Below are positions 54,069-62,238 of a stretch of 64,000 bases of DNA, in pieces (within the stretch, counting starts at the first letter, position 1; each line of letters opens with the position of its first letter). The stretch covers positions 406,077 through 470,076 of the forward strand of contig NZ_FNPW01000001.1 in the NCBI RefSeq assembly GCF_900107395.1, in the 5' to 3' direction. The notes beneath the pieces are model-generated. The model ran no database searches. It was not told where the DNA came from and saw only the letters and a program-made list of their open reading frames with translations. The position numbers and the translations under genes are program-made. The DNA comes from Pseudomonas sp. NFIX28. Its GTDB lineage: Bacteria; Pseudomonadota; Gammaproteobacteria; Pseudomonadales; Pseudomonadaceae.

Positions 54069-54536
54069 CTATTGCGCCATTCCAAAGCACCGCAGTTTTT
54101 TTAGCTCGCCTATGTATATGCAAAAAACATCAGGAGGTGTAGGGACTCGATAAAATGTAAGAGGCATGTTTTCTTTGGAGTAGTAGGCTTGGTTGTAGGC
54201 TAGCTGGCTGTGGGTGTATTTTTTTGAGGGGCCGGTCAGGTTGTTGTTTGTGGGTGTGGTAGTAAGATAAAAACTATCCTTGGCGCTGTTTTTAATCTTG
54301 AGGGGCAGGATGCGGGCTGAATTATCAATTTGCTGGTAGTCATAAATCATATTGTCCCGAAATTGCAAACGGGCACTCTGAGTTAATGATTCGCCGTCTT
54401 CGAGCAAGACTACCCCACGAGAAAAGTATGATTCATTGAGGTTGGGGCGCTCAAGGATGGAGTATCCTGCGTGCATTAAGATGAGCAGCAATACAATCAC
54501 ATATTGCCATAGGTGTGAGCGGGTCATTTTGCGCAT
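54069..54536 (-). CDS. ToxS-like small membrane protein, copy B
   Basis: This 155-residue protein has one N-terminal membrane segment (LWQYVIVLLLILMHAGYSIL, about residues 9-28) and a predicted periplasmic domain with two cysteines near the end (VFCIYIGELKKLRCFGM). It is a clear paralogue of the protein at 55851-56339: HAGYS, FSRGV/FSNGV, IYDY/IYDF and the C-terminal cysteine pattern are shared. The gene overlaps the end of the membrane-bound regulator by 13 bp. Position, topology and size match ToxS/TcpH-type partners that stabilise ToxR-like regulators; sequence identity to ToxS itself is not claimed. Confidence 0.7.
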   Translation of the reverse strand: MRKMTRSHLWQYVIVLLLILMHAGYSILERPNLNESYFSRGVVLLEDGESLTQSARLQFRDNMIYDYQQIDNSARILPLKIKNSAKDSFYLTTTPTNNNLTGPSKKYTHSQLAYNQAYYSKENMPLTFYRVPTPPDVFCIYIGELKKLRCFGMAQ

Positions 54537-55420
54537 GCCAATAATTGCTGATCGGTAATGTTTGACAGTTGCGACTCATGCAGAAGCATTGAGAAAACCT
54601 TGCTTTCTTGGTTGATGCAAATAATGTCATAAAAACTATACATGCGATTGAATAATAAAATGCTGGGTGGCTCAGGCAATGAAAGCAGCTTTTCTTGCAG
54701 GAAGGTGACTTCGGTTTGTAAGGCGGAAAGTTGATCCTTATTAGTCGCTGTATATATGAGTTGCTGATGTCCGGCTTGTTGATTACTGATAACCAGATCA
54801 GGCTGTAGAAATAGCGAAAAATTAATGCGCAGAACCAGGGTCACTAACAAAAATATAATCAGTGCAAGGAGCAGTAGATGACGATGCTGAACAATTCGAT
54901 GAGAGGGGGTTGCCATTGTATATGGAAGAGGCGAGGGGGTTGAAGGAATAGAGCCTGCCTCATTCTGTAATGCTAACCATTCTTTGATGCTGATTAGGAA
55001 TCGGGAGTTAAATTGATAGCCTCGTCGCGGCATTGTTTGTATGATTTTCTTTTCAAAGTCGTCACCCAACTGCTCGCGTATGCTGGAAATGGCTTGATTC
55101 AAGCTGCTTTGAGTCACAACGCGGTTTGGCCAAGCATATGTTAGAATATCTTCACGGGAAACTACCGTGTCTGCCCTCCGAATCAACATTTCAAGCAAGC
55201 GCGAACTGGAAAAGCTAAGTTCTGTTTTAGCGGTTTCTTGCTGTTCAGTCCAAGTTGTCAGTAGCTGACAAGTAGGGTCGAAATGTACGAGTTGTCCGTT
55301 TTTTATTTGGCCTATAACATAGTAACTTGAGTCTGGTGTTGTTGCGGGTGTGGCTTTTTTGTCCAGGTGTTGATGTTGCTCTGAAGGGACACGAGGCTGT
55401 TGTATTTTTGTAGAACTCAT
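54524..55420 (-). CDS. Membrane-bound ToxR/CadC-like winged-helix regulator, copy B
   Basis: This 298-residue protein has a cytoplasmic OmpR-type winged helix (about residues 35-150; SSRLLEMLIRR, REDILTYAWP, NQAISSIREQLGDD, MPRRGYQF) without any receiver domain. One membrane segment (about 183-205) and a periplasmic tail with two cysteines (DIICINQE and LLACAK) follow. Such proteins sense envelope or extracellular cues and bind DNA directly from the membrane. It overlaps its small partner gene. It is a paralogue of the protein at 56327-57166 in all domains. Confidence 0.82.
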   Translation of the reverse strand: MSSTKIQQPRVPSEQHQHLDKKATPATTPDSSYYVIGQIKNGQLVHFDPTCQLLTTWTEQQETAKTELSFSSSRLLEMLIRRADTVVSREDILTYAWPNRVVTQSSLNQAISSIREQLGDDFEKKIIQTMPRRGYQFNSRFLISIKEWLALQNEAGSIPSTPSPLPYTMATPSHRIVQHRHLLLLALIIFLLVTLVLRINFSLFLQPDLVISNQQAGHQQLIYTATNKDQLSALQTEVTFLQEKLLSLPEPPSILLFNRMYSFYDIICINQESKVFSMLLHESQLSNITDQQLLACAK

Positions 55421-55785
55421 GTTTTTGCCTTGGACTTTACAAGAGGAATTATCTTCAAGATGTTTTGACTAAAAATTCACAAGAGCTATCAGGCTGTCCA
55501 TGGCAGGTATTGTTCGAACGTGAGTATTCACCGTCGTGGTGCTGATTAGTCAGGGCTTCATTTTCTGAAATTTTCTCTGGTGGTTGCCTGTCTGACCTAA
55601 TTCCTACCTCGATTCAGCCTGCAGATAACTATCCTGCAGGATATCCAGAATGCAAAATCAAAAGATGTCAAATCACACTAATTCACGAATTGCCTCGGCG
55701 CATCTGCCCATTAGTCCGACTAGACGCTGGCCTATCATTTGCCCCCATAAAGCCTTGACATAGAGCGGATGGCTCATATCTATTT

Positions 55786-55799
55786 TTTGACCGGTCAAA
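55786..55799. promoter_or_regulatory. 14-bp perfect palindrome in spacer 55421-55850
   Basis: TTTGACCGGTCAAA has no loop, so it fits a protein-binding site better than a hairpin. It sits in the 430-bp spacer between the two regulator pairs, 52 bp beyond the stop of copy A's partner and about 366 bp upstream of copy B. No gene is seen in the spacer. Confidence 0.4.
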
Positions 55800-55850
55800 T
55801 ATGGCTCAGGCCAACAGCTGATACAGGGGGCTGAGGGTGAATTTATTAAT

Positions 55851-56339
55851 TTATCGCTGAATATCGTTGTATCGCTTTTGGCTCAAACATCGAACTTTGT
55901 TTAGCTCCTTAACATAAAAGCACAATACTTTTTTATCTTGTGGAATTGCATAAAGCGTCAAAGGAACACCCTGTGCGTTGTTATAGGCCATGTTGAAAAT
56001 AATGTCTTCGTCACTGTAGGGGGGCGCGGGCACTGCTTGTGCTGGATTGGCTGAAACTGTTTTCAACTTGAAATTGCCCAGTGTGCGACTTTCTACGGTT
56101 CTGAAAAAATCATGGTGCCAAGCCCCCACTCGAACAAAGTCATAAATGCTATTGTTTTTTAATTGCATGCGAGTATTGATAGGAGTAATGCTGCCATCAC
56201 TCATCAGAAATACACCGTTAGAAAAATAAGTGCCATTCGGCATGTTTTTTTCATTCAAGAGCGAGTATCCCGCATGAGCAATCCCACCGAATACTATGAA
56301 GCCGTATAGCAGAATGTTTAGTCTGATCATTTCAGACAA
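55851..56339 (-). CDS. ToxS-like small membrane protein, copy A
   Basis: This 162-residue protein has one N-terminal membrane segment (LNILLYGFIVFGGIAHAGYSLL, shown here only as about residues 8-28) and a periplasmic domain ending with KVLCFYVKELNKVRCLS. It is paralogous to the copy B partner. The gene overlaps its regulator by 13 bp, the same overlap as in copy B, showing the pair was duplicated as a unit. Confidence 0.7.
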   Translation of the reverse strand: MSEMIRLNILLYGFIVFGGIAHAGYSLLNEKNMPNGTYFSNGVFLMSDGSITPINTRMQLKNNSIYDFVRVGAWHHDFFRTVESRTLGNFKLKTVSANPAQAVPAPPYSDEDIIFNMAYNNAQGVPLTLYAIPQDKKVLCFYVKELNKVRCLSQKRYNDIQR

Positions 56340-57166
56340 TCCTGCAGTTGTTGATCGTCCACCGTGGCAAGTCGGGAATGATGAAGACTTATGAATTTTA
56401 CAATCTCTTGGTTAACGCAGACGATGTCGTAGTAGTCCTGTGCGCGATTGAATATGAGGGTTTCCGACGAGCTTGAAAAAGACACAAGGCGTTCACGTAA
56501 TATCGCTACATCACTCTTGAGTGTTTTCAGAGATGTTGAGTCCGGAGCTGTATATGTAAAAATCTGATTTTTCTCTTGTTCAGTATCGACGAGCAGATCA
56601 GGCTTTAATAATAGATCCCAATCGGCGCGCCAAATCAGGCTGCTCAACATTAACACAGCAGCAAGTGCTAATAGCGGGCTGACCGGCGCTTTTCGATTAA
56701 ACAGAAAGGCATTCCGGGTCAATGTCGAAGTGAATTCTTGTTGTGGAGTTGTCTGTGTGTTGCAGTTGTAGCGATCGAGTTCATTCGTCGCCACAAGGAA
56801 GTTTGAGTTGAAACGATAGCCCTGACGTGGAACAGTTTGGATAATCTGTTTGTCCTGTTCGTCACCTAGCAGTTCTCGCAATTTTGAAATGGCTTGATTA
56901 AGACTATTTTGGGTGACGATACGTTTTGGCCAGGCGTACTCCAGTATCTCCTGACGGGTTACGATGAGGTCTGGGCTCTTTATTAACAGTTCTAGCAACC
57001 GACTGGGAGAGAAGCCCAGGTCCACCTGGGTTTGAGAGAAACTTTCGATTAAGGAAAATAATTGGCGTTGCGGTAGGAAAGTCGCTATTCGCCCATGTTG
57101 TGAACATCGTATGGTATAGCTTAAAAGTGGATCACTTTGTGTCGTGGCGTTCGGCTGAATATCCAT
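56327..57166 (-). CDS. Membrane-bound ToxR/CadC-like winged-helix regulator, copy A
   Basis: This 279-residue protein has an N-terminal winged helix (about residues 20-130; SPSRLLELLIKSPDL, RQEILEYAWPKR, NQAISKLRELLGDE, VPRQGYRFNS), a membrane segment (about 172-190) and a periplasmic domain with cysteines in DIVCVNQE and LQDCLK. It has no receiver, so it is a one-component regulator. It is the regulator nearest to the eCIS genes, which lie about 340 bp upstream on the same strand. Control of the eCIS is plausible but inferred from position only. Confidence 0.82.
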   Translation of the reverse strand: MDIQPNATTQSDPLLSYTIRCSQHGRIATFLPQRQLFSLIESFSQTQVDLGFSPSRLLELLIKSPDLIVTRQEILEYAWPKRIVTQNSLNQAISKLRELLGDEQDKQIIQTVPRQGYRFNSNFLVATNELDRYNCNTQTTPQQEFTSTLTRNAFLFNRKAPVSPLLALAAVLMLSSLIWRADWDLLLKPDLLVDTEQEKNQIFTYTAPDSTSLKTLKSDVAILRERLVSFSSSSETLIFNRAQDYYDIVCVNQEIVKFISLHHSRLATVDDQQLQDCLK

Positions 57167-57503
57167 AGTGCATCCGTAAGCTGCAGTGATTGACAGTGTT
57201 TGTTTTCTAGTGTTGTTGATTGATTCCGGGAGGTCGAGTGTACCGCTCTAACAATAACTTTTCTGCACTTTCGACACCAGACAGAATGTCGATGATCCGC
57301 CGAGATCGAGAACCAAGCATTGAGGTACACGCAGCCTGGCTTGTTTGGGACTGTGTCGTTGCAATTGCCGAGGATGTTGATTTGTATCTTGCTGTGGATG
57401 AACAGGCCATGCACAACTATCAACATCCGGCTCAAGAAGTTAAACGGTTGAACATGCCTTAAGGCCGATCTCTCGTTTAGGGCGTCAAGGTGTGCAGATT
57501 ACG
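57167..57503. other. Spacer between eCIS and regulator genes
   Basis: This 337-bp stretch has short overlapping frames on both strands (e.g. 57220-57462 plus; 57207-57416 minus) without ribosome-binding sites or known products. It should hold the promoter of copy A's regulator. A decayed gene is possible but not shown. Confidence 0.35.
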
Positions 57504-58070
57504 CTATGGGTTCAGATTTTCGACTGTTGCCGTCGTGGACGCCACGGCTGGATGATTTTCATTATGGTTAGTGAGTTGGATCGGGACGCTGGCAGAGTAG
57601 TTCAGGCAAAGCCTAGGCTTGTTTCCCAGTGCCTGCCAGAAAATGCCCAGGCCGTGTAGTTCGGATGGCGATATGACCCTGGTATAGGCCTGAGGAATAG
57701 TGCTGATCTCGCGGGTATTGATTAATGCATTCAGAACGCAGTTCATGATGATCATCGACTGGCTATTGGCTGCCGACAGGTTAGTGTTCGCACTGGCATC
57801 CCAGTAGGTAATCAAATAGTCACAGCGAATGTTGACATAAGCCGGCTCCAGATTACCTGTGGCAGGCGAATACTGGCGCGCTACAGAAGCGCGTAATGCG
57901 AGATCCTCCTGCAGGCTATAGAGAAATATATTGACGGTCGGAATCGTTGGCGGACTCTCAGGGTTGGGGATGTCAAAGTCGAGATCGACTCCTGCGGGTA
58001 CATATGACTTGATGGATTTCTCAAGTTGTTGGTTGAGCAGGATAATGGCTGGGTCGGATGCAATGATCAT
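57504..58070 (-). CDS. eCIS DUF4255 protein (Afp16/Pvc16-like)
   Basis: This 188-residue protein has the DUF4255 (Pvc16_N) pattern: VNIFLYSLQEDLALRAS, YVNIRCDYLITYWD, and a later VISPSELHGLGIFWQALGNKPRLCLNYSASVPI. In Afp, this protein caps the tube and sheath end and fixes particle length. It lies 10 bp after the ATPase gene on the same strand, as in other eCIS loci where afp15 and afp16 are adjacent. Unlike the classical clusters, both genes are here read away from the tube and sheath genes. Confidence 0.88.
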   Translation of the reverse strand: MIIASDPAIILLNQQLEKSIKSYVPAGVDLDFDIPNPESPPTIPTVNIFLYSLQEDLALRASVARQYSPATGNLEPAYVNIRCDYLITYWDASANTNLSAANSQSMIIMNCVLNALINTREISTIPQAYTRVISPSELHGLGIFWQALGNKPRLCLNYSASVPIQLTNHNENHPAVASTTATVENLNP

Positions 58071-58080
58071 GAAGATCTCC

Positions 58081-60114
58081 TTATTGAATAGTAATTTGAC
58101 CGGTTTTTATCATTTCCCGCTGCAAGGCATGCCGGATATGACGAGTGTCAATTTCATCTACACCCTCTTCAGTGGCTAGCCATGTGGCGAGCAATGCAAT
58201 ATTTCTAATATTTGCACCGGAAACCTCGGCAATGCGTGCGAAATAATGGAAGTCGACATTATTGGCGATACGAATTTTCTGCGGCCAGATCGAACGCCAC
58301 ATCCTGGCTCTGGTTTCAATATCGGGCAGCAAGAATCTGATGATAAAAGTCAGACGCCTGGTAAACGCATTATCCAAGTGCGACAAGTTATTGGTCGACA
58401 GAATGACGGGCCCGTCATGGGTCTCCAAGCGTTGTAGAAGATAAGACACTTCGATGTTGGCGTAACGATCTTGCGCATCCTTGGTTTCGCTGCGCTTGCC
58501 GAATAATGCATCAGCTTCATCGAAGAACAGGATGCCGCTGTCTCTTGCGGCCAAGTCAAATATTCTCGCAATCTGCTTTTCTGTCTCGCCAATAAATTTA
58601 TTTACCACGGCTGACAGGTCGACTTTGATCAAGTCTACGTTCAAGGTTGACGCTATGACTTCTGCCGCCATGGTCTTGCCGGCGCCGGAGGGACCATGAA
58701 ACAGTGTGCTGATACCCAATCCATAGTTAAGTTTCTGACCAAATCCCTGTTGAATAGCATGTTCTCGATGACGGATTGCCATAAGCACTTCGTTCAGCTG
58801 TTGCCGTAACTCATCTGGGACCATCAGGTCGTTGAAGGTACGAGCAGGTTGGATGCGGGTGGCTAGGTCCCCGAAGTTTTGCTGGACTTTACGCTTGAAG
58901 GCATTGACCAAATCGCCCTGGTTCAATAGCGCTTGAGGGTCGCGCAGGCGCCGATACAGTTCCGCCTCTTCCAGAGTTTGAACCAGGCTGGAGGAAGGGA
59001 CATGGAAACGCTTGGATAAGGCTTCAAGATCTACTTGGTTGTCTAGGTAATCGGGATCAACATAGTGACTAAGTATGCTCAGGCTTTCGTGTGGTGAGGT
59101 TACTGGCATCTCCAGAATGATTTGCGCTGCACCACTCAGCCACACACTGGGTTGTGAGTTGCCTTGAAGGGTGATGATAGGTTGGCGACATTCCTTGGCT
59201 TTTTGCCCGAACAGCATATAGATGCGTGGACGCGAGGAACTTAGAGTAGATAAGCCTTGTAGCAGCAGACAGCCATTTCTGAGCTGAACCTCCCGTAACG
59301 CCAGCGAGAGAGCATGTAATGCGCCGTTATCTTTTTCTGCAAGCATGTCTAGATTCAACAGCAGACTGGGCATGCCCAACATGGCGGCTGCAGTGCTGGC
59401 TGCTTGTGCGCTTTCATCGCCAACAGGTCCTTTTAGCGTCACTCGAGGTGCTGGCCCGTATGGAAGCCTGGCAAGACACCGACTCAGTTGTCGGCTAAAG
59501 GCCGGCAACGCATTGCTCACCGCTTCATGCTGATCTATCCAGTGGGCGCAAGCGTCAAGTAAAGGCGGAAGATAGTCATACCCGATCAGATAGTGATAAA
59601 GGGGAATGTCAACCTTGATCAATGCAATGCTCCGGTCATTCTCCTCAAGATTTTCCAGATGCACCAAATCATGTTTAAGCAAAGGTGCACCAGGTAGAAA
59701 GAATGCCTCGTTTCTGGATTTCTCCTGCGCAGTCGGTGCGAGCATATTCAAAGTAAAACTTAAGCTGGGAAAACGCAGCTCCTTATTATGCTGGGCACTT
59801 GAAAATTGCCAAGCGTACTGCGGATCAAAATGAGGGAGCAGTGCCAATAATAGAATGTCTCGCTCGATGTCGTTCAAAGAAAATCGCGCTGTCAGTTGAC
59901 CCAGTCGGCTAGACGATTTTGTAGGGGTAATGCCAGTGGAGTTCTCTGCTTCCAGCCGGATCTGGAGCCATTCTGGTACTTCTAGAGGGGACTCATGTTG
60001 CCGATGTAGATATAGTTGCAGTGCGTTATCAATACGTTGCAGATGTTCAATGATATATGCATGGTTTTCATCAAAGCTCATCTCGTCTTCCGATACCAAC
60101 TCTGCCGTATTCAT
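58081..60114 (-). CDS. eCIS AAA+ ATPase (Afp15/Pvc15-like)
   Basis: This 677-residue protein has a C-terminal AAA+ domain: Walker A GPSGAGKT (Lys480), Walker B FFDEADALFG (Asp532, Glu533), sensor STNNLSHLD, and arginine-rich FTRRLTFIIRF. The N-terminal 400 residues are a helical domain seen in eCIS ATPases. Afp15-like ATPases are needed for particle assembly or cargo loading. The ATG at 60114 has AAGGGGAT upstream; the longer frame lacks a site. It is divergent from tube 1 and followed by the DUF4255 gene 10 bp on. Confidence 0.9.
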   Translation of the reverse strand: MNTAELVSEDEMSFDENHAYIIEHLQRIDNALQLYLHRQHESPLEVPEWLQIRLEAENSTGITPTKSSSRLGQLTARFSLNDIERDILLLALLPHFDPQYAWQFSSAQHNKELRFPSLSFTLNMLAPTAQEKSRNEAFFLPGAPLLKHDLVHLENLEENDRSIALIKVDIPLYHYLIGYDYLPPLLDACAHWIDQHEAVSNALPAFSRQLSRCLARLPYGPAPRVTLKGPVGDESAQAASTAAAMLGMPSLLLNLDMLAEKDNGALHALSLALREVQLRNGCLLLQGLSTLSSSRPRIYMLFGQKAKECRQPIITLQGNSQPSVWLSGAAQIILEMPVTSPHESLSILSHYVDPDYLDNQVDLEALSKRFHVPSSSLVQTLEEAELYRRLRDPQALLNQGDLVNAFKRKVQQNFGDLATRIQPARTFNDLMVPDELRQQLNEVLMAIRHREHAIQQGFGQKLNYGLGISTLFHGPSGAGKTMAAEVIASTLNVDLIKVDLSAVVNKFIGETEKQIARIFDLAARDSGILFFDEADALFGKRSETKDAQDRYANIEVSYLLQRLETHDGPVILSTNNLSHLDNAFTRRLTFIIRFLLPDIETRARMWRSIWPQKIRIANNVDFHYFARIAEVSGANIRNIALLATWLATEEGVDEIDTRHIRHALQREMIKTGQITIQ

Positions 60115-60145
60115 GAAATCCCCTTGGGTATTGGTGCAAGTCAGA

Positions 60146-60175
60146 CGATCTCGCAAGGCTGTTACTGCGAGATCG
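60146..60175. promoter_or_regulatory. Perfect 10-bp inverted repeat in the eCIS divergent spacer
   Basis: CGATCTCGCA (60146-60155) and TGCGAGATCG (60166-60175) pair perfectly around 10 nt, 31 bp upstream of the ATPase ATG. A second, weaker inverted repeat, ACCCTTT / AAAGGGT (60260-60266 / 60281-60287), lies in the same 357-bp spacer 60115-60471. No gene is seen in the spacer, which must hold the divergent promoters. Confidence 0.5.
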
Positions 60176-60471
60176 ATGTGCAAAATAGTTAATCTTCATG
60201 ACTATATACGTACCTGTTTTGCAATCTGCAGCAGGAGTCTGAATTCATGCTCGGCGTTGACCCTTTGAAGCGTGACCATTAAAGGGTGTTGACATTAGGG
60301 TAGGGCGGACAGTCTGAAAAAGTAGTATTCATTGATGTCGTGAAATATCGAAACTAAAGTTCAGTTGCGCGGTATGTTTCGCTCAAGGGCATCTGCAGTA
60401 CATGGACATTCTTGTACGACTGGGCGTGGCGCTGGGCACACAACAAATACTCTTCGATGAAGGAAAGTTTA

Positions 60472-60921
60472 ATGGCTACTACAGCAGATCAGGTCGCAAC
60501 TACATATCCTATTCCAACCTACCGCTATCGGGTGGCTATCGGAGATCAGGAGATGGCGTTCAGTGCCGTTTCCGGGTTGGAAGTTTCCTACGAGACAATC
60601 GAATATAAAGATGGTGCCGGCGGCGTGTATCGAATGCCAGGTCAGGCAGCACCCGTCAATATCACGCTTCGTCGTGGTGTGGTGGTGGGGCAAAGCCAAC
60701 TATATGACTGGATTAGTTCTACTTCGCTGAACCAGGTGGAGAAGAAAGATATTTCGATTAGCCTGACCAACGAGTCGGGTAGCGGGTTGCTGGTGACCTG
60801 GAACATCAGTAATGCATTTCCAACCAAGTTGTCTGCTCCAGACTTTGACGCCGCTAGCAATGAAGTGGCTATCGAGGAGCTAAGCCTGCTGGCTGACGCC
60901 ATGACTATCAAGTTTCACTGA
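60472..60921 (+). CDS. eCIS inner tube protein 1 (Afp1/Pvc1-like)
   Basis: This 149-residue protein of the T4 gp19 / Hcp-like tail tube family has YRYRVAIGDQEMAFSAVSGLE and YKDGAGGVYRMPGQ, then ITLRRGVVVGQSQLYDW and the final DFDAASNEVAIEELSLLADAM. It stacks as hexamer rings to make the injection tube. The ATG at 60472 has AAGGAAAG upstream; the frame is open before it. It is the first gene of the plus-strand operon and is followed by sheath 1 after 33 bp. Confidence 0.92.
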   Translation: MATTADQVATTYPIPTYRYRVAIGDQEMAFSAVSGLEVSYETIEYKDGAGGVYRMPGQAAPVNITLRRGVVVGQSQLYDWISSTSLNQVEKKDISISLTNESGSGLLVTWNISNAFPTKLSAPDFDAASNEVAIEELSLLADAMTIKFH

Positions 60922-60954
60922 TTATTATTGCTCTTATTTTTCAAGGATAAAATC

Positions 60955-62034
60955 ATGACTACTATTACCTCACATCCAGGTGTGTACATTGAAGAAGCAT
61001 CAGGCCTCTCGATGTCTATCTCTTCCGGCGCGACTGCAGTTCCGGTATTTGCCGTGGAAAATGCCGATACGGACTTTGCAATGACCAGTAAAATTACCTC
61101 CTGGCTGGATTTTGAAACTAAGGTGGGGGTGTTTGATTTTACCAAGAAGCTGCATGTGGCGATCAAGACCTATTTTGAAAATGGTGGCGGTTATTGTTAT
61201 GTCGCTCAAGTTCAGAATCTGGAAAAGGATGTTCCGAAGTTTGATGACATTACATTGCTGGTGGCAGCAGGGGAAGATATTACTAGTTCTATGACCATGC
61301 TTTGCGGTGTGGGTAAATCAATGTTTGCCATTCTCGACGGACCGTCCAATGAGCTTGATGCAAGTTATTCGCCTGGCTACGCTGCAACCGCCAATGCCGC
61401 AGTCTACTATCCCTGGCTGAATGCAACCTGGGCCAGTAGCACCGATGTTAACGGCGTAGATATCTATACGGACATTCCACCCAGTGCTGCAGTTGCCGGT
61501 GTTTATTGCTCGGTCGACCGTGAACGCGGAGTCTGGAAAGCTCCAGCCAATGTTCCTTTACAGGGTGGAGTAAAACCTAAATTCAAGGTCAGCGATATCG
61601 AACAGGGTCAATATAATACGGGCATGGCGATTAATATGATTCGTCAGTTCACTGGTTCCGGGGTGCTGGTATGGGGAGCCCGAACATTACAAGATTCGGA
61701 TAACTGGCGTTACGTGCCTGTGCGCCGTTTGTTCAACAGCGCAGAGAAAGATATCAAAAAGGCAATGGCTTTTGCTGTCTTTGAACCCAATAGCCAGCCA
61801 ACTTGGGAGCGGGTGCGTGCCGCCATTGACAACTATTTGCGCAAGCTGTGGCAACAAGGCGGCTTAATGGGGAATAGTGAAAAAGAAGCTTATTATGTTC
61901 AAGTAGGTAAAGACTTGACGATGACGGATGAGGACATCAAGCAAGGTCGGATGAATGTAAAAATTGGTATGGCGGCCGTTCGTCCAGCTGAGTTCATTAT
62001 TTTAAGCTTCTCTCAGGAAGTCGGACAGGGTTAA
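60955..62034 (+). CDS. eCIS sheath protein 1 (Afp2/Pvc2-like)
   Basis: This 359-residue contractile sheath protein has SHPGVYIEEASG at the N-terminus, DRERGVWKAPANVPL in the middle, NMIRQFTGSGVLVWGARTL, and the C-terminal MAAVRPAEFIILSFSQEV. These are the phage tail sheath hallmarks. It forms the bulk of the outer sheath that contracts to drive the tube. The ATG at 60955 follows AAGGA. A 204-bp spacer separates it from sheath 2, larger than other gaps in the operon, possibly with its own promoter. Confidence 0.93.
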   Translation: MTTITSHPGVYIEEASGLSMSISSGATAVPVFAVENADTDFAMTSKITSWLDFETKVGVFDFTKKLHVAIKTYFENGGGYCYVAQVQNLEKDVPKFDDITLLVAAGEDITSSMTMLCGVGKSMFAILDGPSNELDASYSPGYAATANAAVYYPWLNATWASSTDVNGVDIYTDIPPSAAVAGVYCSVDRERGVWKAPANVPLQGGVKPKFKVSDIEQGQYNTGMAINMIRQFTGSGVLVWGARTLQDSDNWRYVPVRRLFNSAEKDIKKAMAFAVFEPNSQPTWERVRAAIDNYLRKLWQQGGLMGNSEKEAYYVQVGKDLTMTDEDIKQGRMNVKIGMAAVRPAEFIILSFSQEVGQG

Positions 62035-62238
62035 GTAAGGCTGTTTTCGTATATGCGCACTGCATGAGCATTAAGCGTCGTATCGATTAAGTGCTCGTCA
62101 GTGCGTTCGGATCGCTTGTCACGCGTTATCCATTGCACTGTGTCAAGTATCATGACGTTGGCATTGAACAGCATGAGTTACGAATATGTTGATGCTGTTT
62201 TAGTGTGCTGAATCGCGCTCGATCTAAATAGGAAAAGC

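Noticed and set aside
53875..54123. 82-codon minus-strand frame near the copy B ToxS-like gene
   Set aside because: It overlaps the ToxS-like gene end, lacks a ribosome-binding site and has no recognisable features.
57220..57462. 80-codon plus-strand frame as a possible transposase fragment
   Set aside because: No transposase motif, inverted repeat or target duplication could be found; kept only as a weak remnant remark.
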